Source: Labia minor (Eukaryota > Arthropoda > Insecta > Dermaptera > Spongiphoridae). From it: a stretch of 64,000 bases of DNA. The notes beneath the pieces are model-generated. The model had not been told where the DNA came from. It did no database searches and was given only the letters and a program-made list of their open reading frames with translations. The DNA lies in assembly GCA_963082975.1 (NCBI GenBank), contig OY720347.1:11886225-11950224 (forward strand). Direction: 5' to 3'. This document shows, piece by piece, positions 56,332-64,000 of the stretch (its first letter is position 1; each line of letters starts with the position of its first letter). The position numbers and the translations under genes were made by a program.

Positions 56332-57520
56332 TGGAATGTGACCTATTATGAGATCCAATCCTAATATGAGATAATCCTCCACAGCCTCTGAGGGATCTAA
56401 CTTAAATGCGGATTCTCTATTATCTCTTGATTCTAAAGGATACAAACAAATTATCGCTTTTTACAATCCCTGAAACATTCTTTGCTGCCCAATTGTAAAC
56501 AAATGTTTTTCTAATCACTTTTCAAAACAATCTAGAAACATTCAGGTAACTTTTATCACAATTATATTTATTGAAAATGGTTTATTGTATATCTTAGTTT
56601 CTACTCTTTTATTTTAATTTTTACTTAATTCTAATTTTTCAAATTTTTATAGAAATAAGTAAAGATATTTTTTGGAGTGCCTATACAACAACAGGCCTAC
56701 TAAGATTGTGGGAAAATAAAATATTCCATATTTCTATGCATTTTTTTGTTTCGAAATCTAATCTTTAATGTACTCATTTGAGAAATATTTCTCATTTCCA
56801 TGACTTTTTCAGAAATTTTTAATAAATTTTTTAAAACAGAAATATCTGCATTGATTTAAATATTTTATTTTGAGTTAATAATTGTCATGAATTAAACAAT
56901 TTTGATTGAATAAAATTAGTATATTTCCAAATACGTATATGTTTTTTTCAGAAGATTTTTTGAAAGTTGATTTAATATAAAACAGTCTAATTTTGGAAAC
57001 ACTTCGTATCTCATGAGGCAATGCACTGTCTGAACAAATAAAAAAAAATTGAATAGATATGTTATTTATTTATTTAAAGACTATTTATCAACACAAATAG
57101 TAAAAAATCAAAATTATATTTAAAAAATACTGAAAATATATCAAAGACTAAAAAATCACTACAACAAAGTGTTGCTTGATATAAGGACTGATCAAGAACT
57201 TGTAAAGATAATGTGGATATTTGGAGCATATAGCAAGAAATAACAGTAAATATGATCTACTATTGGAGGGAAAATAAAAGACAAGAGAAGGTAAATAATA
57301 TAAAGAGCTGTTTGATTCTGACAACTACAAAAATTCTACATAAAGCGCATAATAGAGAAAGATATAAACGCAAAAGACGTAAAAAACGTTAAAAGATAGG
57401 ATTATAGGATTATAAGATAGGAATTTAATTATTAATCAATCTATATTGGATTATTATATTTTATATTATTATATTATTAAATTATATTATTATATTATAA
57501 TTGGATTGTGATGATTTAGT
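56332..57520. other. AT-rich stretch
   Basis: A more complex patch at 56340-56480 (GAGATAATCCTCCACAGCCT). The rest is A/T-rich; no gene recognised. 57420-57505 is a TTA/TATTA-rich tract. Confidence 0.42.
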
Positions 57521-57528
57521 ATATAGAC

Positions 57529-57994
57529 CAGTAATGGCGAACCTATGACCCGTGGGTCAGACACTGACCCACACTTTGATTTTTATAAATTTTTTTTTAA
57601 GTCAAAAAAGAGAATAAATAGTTCAAAAAAAGGTAAGATGATTTTGTGGCCAAACTTTTGAACATTTTCGATTTTTTTTCAATTTTTTCCAATATGGTTC
57701 TAAAAAAAAGGTCTGCTGATTTTGCGATGCTGTGAAACATTTTCATATAGCCAAGTGTGCCAATTATTTAAAAGGACGAGATGAAAATTATGATTGAAAA
57801 TTGGGCCGTGAATACTAAAAGGTTGAGAAACACTGATATACCTATTAATTATTTATAAATATTTATACAAAATATATATTGTATGTGGTTTTCTTTATTC
57901 CTTTTTGAATTAAATACTTAGTGACCCAAGAGCTAGATCTAAAAAAATAATGATCAAAATACGACCCACTTCTCAAAAAGGATTGCCATCATTG
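57529..57994. mobile_element. hAT-type MITE (CAGTAATGGCGAACC group)
   Basis: Ends CAGTAATGGCGAACCTATGA and GGATTGCCATCATTG with perfect 8-bp duplications ATATAGAC (57521-57528, 57995-58002). GACCCAC words near both ends. The interior contains a second MITE end (AAGGTTGAGAAACACTGATA near 57818) and the shared core near 57690, so it is a nested composite. Confidence 0.87.
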
Positions 57995-58002
57995 ATATAG
58001 AC

Positions 58003-58476
58003 AATTTGAGGAATGTGATTATTGCGGCCTAAAACTCTCAAGTTTAATAGTAGCCTGTTCAATGTATGACATTGGGGAAGCATTTGAGGACAGAAAAGAT
58101 AAATTTTACACAAAATGCTTCTCAATTCTAATTTAAACTATATTATGTAGAATTTCTTACAAGTTAATTTATGGTGTTATGTTTTTCAAGTTTAGGACTG
58201 TAATGATGTAGGAGATTATAGAAACTACATTTAAATATTGTATTGATTAAAAAGTTTTTTGATTTCCTACTGAATAAACTTGAAAACTTCCAATTCCAAT
58301 CTATTTAAAATACAAGAAATTTATTTTGAAAATTCATTATAGTTTATTTTTTAAAATTGTCCCCTAATTGATAGATATTAATTATTAAATATTAAACTAA
58401 TAGATTTTGTGGTTTAATGGACGATAAAATTATATATTTATGAAAAGTGCAAGTATTGTAAATATAAATTATGAAA
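58003..58476. other. AT-rich spacer
   Basis: Nothing recognised. Confidence 0.4.
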
Positions 58477-58652
58477 ATGAAGGAAGGAATTTCGAAGCTC
58501 GTTCATCGCTACCCTAAATGTCTCAACTTTTTTGGCGATTATGTAGAAAAATAGTATTTTAGTTGTTCTTTCAAATGTATATAATAAAAAACATTTTCCT
58601 GTACTAGTTTTGTCTTAATTCCAAAACGAAACCTACTTTGTGAATGGACTTG
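58477..58652 (+). pseudogene. Mariner 3' end fragment
   Basis: Encodes KEGISKLVHRYPKCLNFFGD then YVEK and stop, followed by the 3' UTR and the inverted repeat ACAAAACGAAACCTACTTTG-type text to about 58652. Same family as the two arms of the palindromic element at 41122-41570. The rest of the transposon is missing. Confidence 0.8.
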
Positions 58653-59329
58653 TATATTTCTTAATTTCTAAATATTTACTAATATAATTAAATAGGGATA
58701 GAAAAGATAATGAAATTTATCAATTATTTCAAACTCTTTTGAATTTCTATTAAAAATTTGACTATTACTTTTGCAAATACTTAATAAATTATTTAAAATA
58801 AATTCATAAATAAATGTAATAGAAATTAAACAAAAAAAAGTATGTATCATTTAATTTATTACTTGGCTGAAATGATAAATGACTGCATTTATTATAAAAC
58901 CACATCTCCCTTTTTCTCTGTGTGTTGACTATAATAAGTAATTCTACCCTTATGAACTTTGTGGTCATGACGAATTTATCTTTTCTCTTTTTCTCATTTC
59001 TTATTTGAACACCATAAGAAAAGAATTCATAATTTAGATTAATTTCTTAATAAAATTTGATCATAAATTAATATAAAAGAAAAAATAGAATAAAAAAAAA
59101 GTTCCAAATTATTTCTTTTTAAAAGAATTTAACATTAATAAATATAAGATTAAGAAAATTACTTTTTTTTTGTATGATGATTATTATGATGATTATTATT
59201 ATTAAATGAATATATTATATATACAGTAAAACACGAATTCTATCTTGATATCGATTTGATCAATTCTAAATTAATAATGTTGAAAATGGACTTAGATGAA
59301 GAAGAAGAAGAAAAAAGAAAACAAAGCCT
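58653..59329. other. AT-rich stretch
   Basis: TTATGA-rich patch near 59177-59205 and GAAGAAGA run near 59297-59312. No gene. Confidence 0.45.
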
Positions 59330-59530
59330 GAGGAGGTGTGGGCCGCGGCGGTTAACAAGCCGATGTGGTCCGCATTGTCTGCAGTCCCAACGGGGTGTCC
59401 CGGCTAATTTTCCTTGATGACTTTTCACAAAGTTGACCCACAAATGGTATTCTGTTAACACTCACGGCAGGAGGGCCATACCATCAATGAGATTAAAATA
59501 AGAGGAGGAGGAGGAGGATGAAAAAGAAAC
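59330..59530. promoter_or_regulatory. GC-rich unique island, candidate regulatory element
   Basis: GTGGGCCGCGGCGGTTAACA, GGTGTCCCGGCTAATTTTCC, CCTTGATGAC and AGTTGACCCAC (nuclear-receptor-half-site-like). No copy elsewhere; the minus frame at 59240-59461 has no domain. Confidence 0.33.
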
Positions 59531-60610
59531 GAACCAAAATACAATAAAAGACTATGTAGTTAACTCATATCCATTGTCTATGTATTGGTGTTTCCGATTG
59601 ATTCTAAAGATCTCATCGACACTATCGATTTTACTAGTTAGTAATCAAAAGGTAACCAATTTAATCCTGTACTAATCATTTTTAATATTTCTCTAATAGC
59701 CATAGCTAGAAATATATTAGTATAATCAATGCTAAGTTTATTTTTTTAATTTTTAAATAATCATAAATACAATTTTAATGATTTAAATTTTTAGGCAAGT
59801 CATGTACCAATATTTACACCATGTATGTGTGTGTTTTAGTGTATATTTGTACATATCTCTTCAGAATATTTTAAGTATAAGTAAATCCAATTTTATAACG
59901 TATACAAACTTGTTTACAGACATAAATAAAATTGGTAAATAAAAAAATTCCCTTTACTAGCACAAAGAGCTTCTGAAAACTAAAATTGATTCTCATTGAA
60001 CTGTAATAAATTAAATTTAGAAATATAAGCAAAGGTGTATAATGTTTAAAAACTATTACTTTAAAGAGAAGATTTATATATAAATTCTATATCATGATAA
60101 AGACTATTTGTCATGTTTATTACATTTAAAGTTCATTGAATGTCTCATATATTTATTATTTTTAAATACGAGTATAGTTGAAAGCATTCTTTACTTTTTA
60201 AAATTAATAATAATTAGAAATAATAGAATATATAAGTTTTCTAAGTACAAAAATTATATTTTATGTTCATATTATACTTAAAAGTTTTTAAATAATATTT
60301 CTTATTATTTCATAAAAATTTATCTATCTTTAGATTATAAATCTTATAAATTGATAGGGTTGTTTATTTGGTTGCATAAGTTTAAGGCTATGATTGAGTA
60401 AATACAATAAATTAATTTAAACATAATTATATATATATTGATTTCTGATATAAATTTTTCTAATAAATTAAATTAATTTAAAACTAATGTATGAATGATC
60501 AGAAAATTTGAATTAAATAAATTTTTCTATCTTTATAAACATCCGAATTTTATTTGGATTCTTATTTAAATGAATTTAATGAAATGTATCTATAAAAAAA
60601 TATAAATATA
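59531..60610. other. AT-rich stretch
   Basis: 59580-59700 is slightly more complex; otherwise A/T-rich with nothing recognised. Confidence 0.45.
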
Positions 60611-60618
60611 TATTAAAC

Positions 60619-60976
60619 CAGAGGTTCCCAATTTTTTTTTGGTTTGCGGCTCCCTAAATAATCGGATTTTTTCCGAGGCTCCCTTAATACATCCGATTTT
60701 TAAATAAATTTTTGCTCGCTTGAAAAATTGGAAAACTTTTCTTCCCTCCCTACTCGGAAATGTTTCAGAATCATCGCAAAATCATCTGACCTTTTTTTTT
60801 TGTTTTTTTAGAACAATATTGAAAAAAATTTAAAAATAATAGAAATGTTGAAAAGTTTGCCCACAAAATCATCTTACCTTTTTTTTTTAGAATCAAAAAT
60901 TTCAAGTATTAGAAAATTTTTTCACGGCTCCCTTATGACGGCATCGGGGCCGCAGCTCACAGTTTGGGAATCACTG
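60619..60976. mobile_element. hAT-type MITE (CGGCTCCC group, copy 2)
   Basis: Ends CAGAGGTTCCCAATTTTTTT and AGTTTGGGAATCACTG, perfect 8-bp duplications TATTAAAC (60611-60618, 60977-60984). GCGGCTCCC words near both ends; two shared-core copies near 60808 and 60880. An uninterrupted relative of 39380-40295. Confidence 0.9.
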
Positions 60977-60984
60977 TATTAAAC

Positions 60985-61927
60985 AAAAAAAAATTATTAT
61001 GTTGTAAATTTACAATAGTTTATATTTATTTCTTTGTTTAATAAAAAAAAATTTAAAATATGACAATTTCATGAGAATTTTTTGATGTTATTGTTTTTTT
61101 TTTTTTTTTTTGTTCTTTTTATTTTTTAGCCTTTTACACAAATTATACTTATTTTTTTATATGTTCTGTGAATACATGTTGCTATTTATTTCTAGAACAA
61201 AAGCACGGATGTATTGCGGGATATGTTTATCTGAGAGATTTCGAATCTGTTGCTTCTTAAGTCCACATCCATCCACATCCATATATATATATATATATAT
61301 ATATATATGGAATGTTTCATGTGTCAAGTGTCATTGTGAGCTACTAAATCACTAAATCATGGAAAGAACGTGAGTGCACTACCAAGATGAAAAGTGAACT
61401 CCTTATTTTCTAGTCATGTTATGTTAACACAATAAATCAACCAATGGGTTGTTTACATTGATGTAATCATAAAAACAATAGATATAAGAAATATATTATT
61501 TAAATTATTTTTTTCTTCTCTCTCAATTTATAAATAATCTTTTTTGTTTTAATTCTTTATTTATAGAAGATGATGATGATGATGAAAGGGGTTAGGAAAC
61601 ATATAAAAAATATAAGAAAAGGATTATCTTAAATTGTATAAAATATTCGAAACAGAAGAAAATTGCATCATTTATCAGTAGAGATTTATATTTGTGAATT
61701 TAAATATAACAACTTAATCAAAGACATCAATATTATTAAGAATAAATAAATAAAAGATTTTGTTAAATACATAATTAAATTCAATTTTAAATAATAAAAC
61801 AAGAAATCAAATAATAGACAGACATATTAGAAAAATCAATTTAAATCAACCGAAATTATAAGAAGAGAAATTTAAAAACTGAGAACAAATGGGAAATTTT
61901 AAATTGATATTTTATTAAGCAAAATTA
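60985..61927. other. AT-rich stretch with a small unique patch
   Basis: T-run near 61091-61109; unique patch 61185-61400 (GATGTATTGCGGGATATG, split by a (TA)n tract). GATGAT run near 61570. No domain in the small frame at 61110-61355. Confidence 0.42.
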
Positions 61928-62557
61928 GTTGGAGTGTTTCCGTCCACTTGACTATCTCGCAATTTGAATTGGATTAAACAACATAATATATTATATTTCA
62001 ATTAAATTTTATTAATTATAAATTACAAATTAAAATTAATAAATAATGTGTATTAAACCAGGGCGTGTATGGATCTTTGTTGATGGCACCACGCCACGTA
62101 CTGGCGCGTGATTATCAGTGTTAAAAAATTAATTCTGGTACTTTCAGCAATTCAATCAAGATGAAATTATATATATAGCAGTTTTATACAATTATTAATC
62201 ATGTGAAAAATTATCAAACATATATCTTTATTTTTACGGTCACTTTAGTGGAAAAAAAATCAAAACGTTGTAGGTAATGACCCTCTTCCGGTTGAGCTAC
62301 ATTTCTCAAAAGTTGATAAAAAAACTACGAATTTTGAATAAAGCCCATGTACCAAATTTCATGATTCTAGCTCAAACCGTTTTTTGAGTAATCTTGTCTA
62401 CATACATACATACATACACATACACACACAGAGACAGACAGACATTTTTCTCAACCTTAGTGAAAATGATTCAGGATCCTTCAAAACGTATAAAAACAAC
62501 AAAATCTCAACATCGAAAATTTTCGTGGCCGCAATACTATTTCTGGCGAGATAGTAA
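61928..62557 (+). mobile_element. A-family repeat, copy 11 (full length)
   Basis: GTTGGAGTGTTTCCGTCCAC start and the hairpin ACTATTTCTGGCGAGATAGT at the end, all internal blocks present, microsatellite ACATACATACATAC/(CA)n near 62399-62445. Directly abuts the Helitron-like unit starting at 62558. Confidence 0.9.
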
Positions 62558-63136
62558 TCTATATATATAAAAAAAGGTTTTTGTCTGCACATTGCTCAGA
62601 ATTTAAAATTTTTTGCATATCTTCGCGTTTCATGACCTCTAGAATCCAAAAGTGACTTTAGAATTTTTCACGTCTGTCTGTCTGTCTGTCGGTCTGTCTG
62701 TCTGTCTGTCCGGAAAATTACTATTTTATAGACTCAGAATTGGCTGAACCGATTTCTTTGAAATTACATCACAATATTCTTATATACCCCTAGAGTAACA
62801 TAGGCTATACATTTTATTAATATCTTATCAATAACCGCAGAAATTAATTTTTTAAAGTTTATATAATTCTCCGTGTTGTTCATTCAAGAGCAGCTCGCGG
62901 CTCACTGCCGGCCTAGCGGAATCATTTCAAACAATGAATTATCATAGCTATTCCCAATCAAAGAATTATTATAATATTTCACTTTATTTTAAATTCTAAT
63001 ATACAAATATCAATTCAATTAAATAATTTATTCTAAAAGTTCTCAATTTAATTAAAATATTTATTAGATCATATTTTTATCTTAAATTATTTTTTATTTA
63101 ATTGAATATTTCTTCTTTTCTATAATATATATATAA
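62558..63136 (+). mobile_element. Helitron-like 5'-end unit, tandem copy 1
   Basis: Starts TCTATATATATAAAA after an A, the 5' signature of many insect Helitrons (TC start, insertion between A and T). Contains a (GTCT)n tract near 62673-62710 and CAGCTCGCGGCTCACTGCCG near 62892. Non-coding; no Rep/helicase. Length 579. Confidence 0.7.
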
Positions 63137-63250
63137 TCTATATATATAAAAAAAGGTTTTTGTCTGCACATTGCTCAGAATTTAAAAATTTTTGCATATC
63201 TTCGCGTTTCATGACCTCTAGAATCCAAAAGTGACTTTAGAATTTTTCAC

Positions 63251-63345
<95 letters not shown>

Positions 63346-63772
63346 CGGAAAATTACTATTTTATAGACTCAGAATTGGCTGAACCGATTTCTTTGAAATT
63401 ACATCACAATATTCTTATATACCTCTAGAGTAACATAGGCTATAAATTTTATTAATATCTTATCAATAACCGCAGAAATTAATTTTTTAAAGTTTATATA
63501 ATTCTCCGTGTTGTTCATTCAAGAGCAGCTCGCGGCTCACTGTCGGCCTAGCGGAATCATTTCAAACAATGAATTATCATAGAGATTCCCAATCGAAGAA
63601 TTATTATAATATTTCCCTTTTTATTTTAAATTCTAATATACAAATATCAATTCAATTAAATAATTTATTCTAAAAGTTCTCAATTTAATTAAAATATTTA
63701 TTAGATCATATTTTTATCTTAAATTATTTTTTATTTAATTGAATATTTCTTCTTTTCTATAATATATATATA
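63137..63772 (+). mobile_element. Helitron-like 5'-end unit, tandem copy 2
   Basis: Head-to-tail repeat of 62558-63136, starting again with TCTATATATATAAAA. It differs by a few substitutions and an expanded (GTCT)n tract. The element may continue past the window; the last 230 bases (63773-64000) are A/T-rich with nothing recognised. Confidence 0.7.
63251..63344. repeat. (GTCT)n microsatellite
   Basis: About 23 GTCT units inside the second Helitron-like unit, against about 9 in the first. Confidence 0.95.
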
Positions 63773-64000
63773 ATAATATATAAATTTTATCATTGAATAA
63801 TAAAAAAAAATATTATTTAACCTGAATTAAAATGACTGAATTATATTATCTTTGTTTTTTATTTTAATTTAATTACTCTATTATTAATTACTAAATATAT
63901 ATATATTATATAAAAATTAAAATATGATGATATAAAGTTGTTTTAAATTTTTGACATTTTTAAATTGGGTATATTTTTTAAATTTATTAAAATGTCTTTT

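Noticed and set aside
63251-63344. Telomere or CRISPR-like array
   Set aside because: A plain (GTCT)n microsatellite with no spacers, inside a Helitron-like unit; no TTAGG-type telomere repeat is present in the window.
62558-63772. Assembly duplication as the cause of the tandem pair
   Set aside because: The two units differ at several substitutions and strongly in GTCT number, so a simple assembly duplicate is unlikely, though long-read confirmation is still needed.

Overview
The window is AT-rich eukaryotic DNA (roughly three quarters A+T by eye) and most likely comes from an arthropod. The reasons are its R1-clade, R4/Dong-like and RTE-like non-LTR retrotransposons, several mariner lineages, many hAT-type MITEs and Helitron/Helentron-like repeats, and the absence of operons, bacterial ribosome-binding patterns or dense coding. 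I found no convincing host protein-coding exon, rRNA or functional tRNA gene. The only clearly coding stretches are the ends of two 5'-truncated LINEs on the minus strand: an R1-clade RT tail at about 35194-36375 and an RT plus restriction-like-endonuclease tail at about 37738-39246.

Layout. 0-12 kb: an F-family repeat, a deleted mariner, a decayed RTE-like LINE, the first two A-family repeats, a small GGGTGACC-ended MITE and a 1-kb element of unknown class. 12-25 kb: B-family repeats alternating with hAT-type MITEs, the second F copy and a large foldback element. 25-34 kb: A copies, a foldback with perfect 109-bp arms, more MITEs and several GC-richer unique islands. 34-40 kb: a nested complex in which one LINE lies inside an (AC)n tract of an A repeat and another lies in a (TAA)n tract, followed by a B repeat nested in a hAT-type element. 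40-52 kb: a mariner built from two inverted 3' ends, a deleted mariner with a recognisable transposase tail, rearranged A copies (one carrying a tRNA-derived SINE) and a 1.35-kb TIR element with an internal repeated motif. 52-64 kb: more MITEs, GC-richer islands and a tandem pair of Helitron-like 5'-end units.

The recurring families (A about 11 copies, B 6, F 2) share one plan: a short subterminal inverted repeat and end hairpins, and in A and B also a central microsatellite. This resembles Helentron-associated (DINE-1-like) elements. Many hAT-type MITEs with unrelated ends share a common internal core (motif TAGAACCATATTGAAAAA).

Between the repeats lie about 18 compositionally distinct islands of 0.1-0.7 kb, GC-richer, without repeat hallmarks, and carrying homeodomain-, POU-, TCF-, CRE-, Fox- and E-box-like words. 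The simplest reading, which is inference, is a long intron or gene desert holding conserved cis-regulatory elements of a developmental regulator, colonised by transposons. No search or alignment was run; coordinates of repeat ends come from reading and may be off by a few bases.
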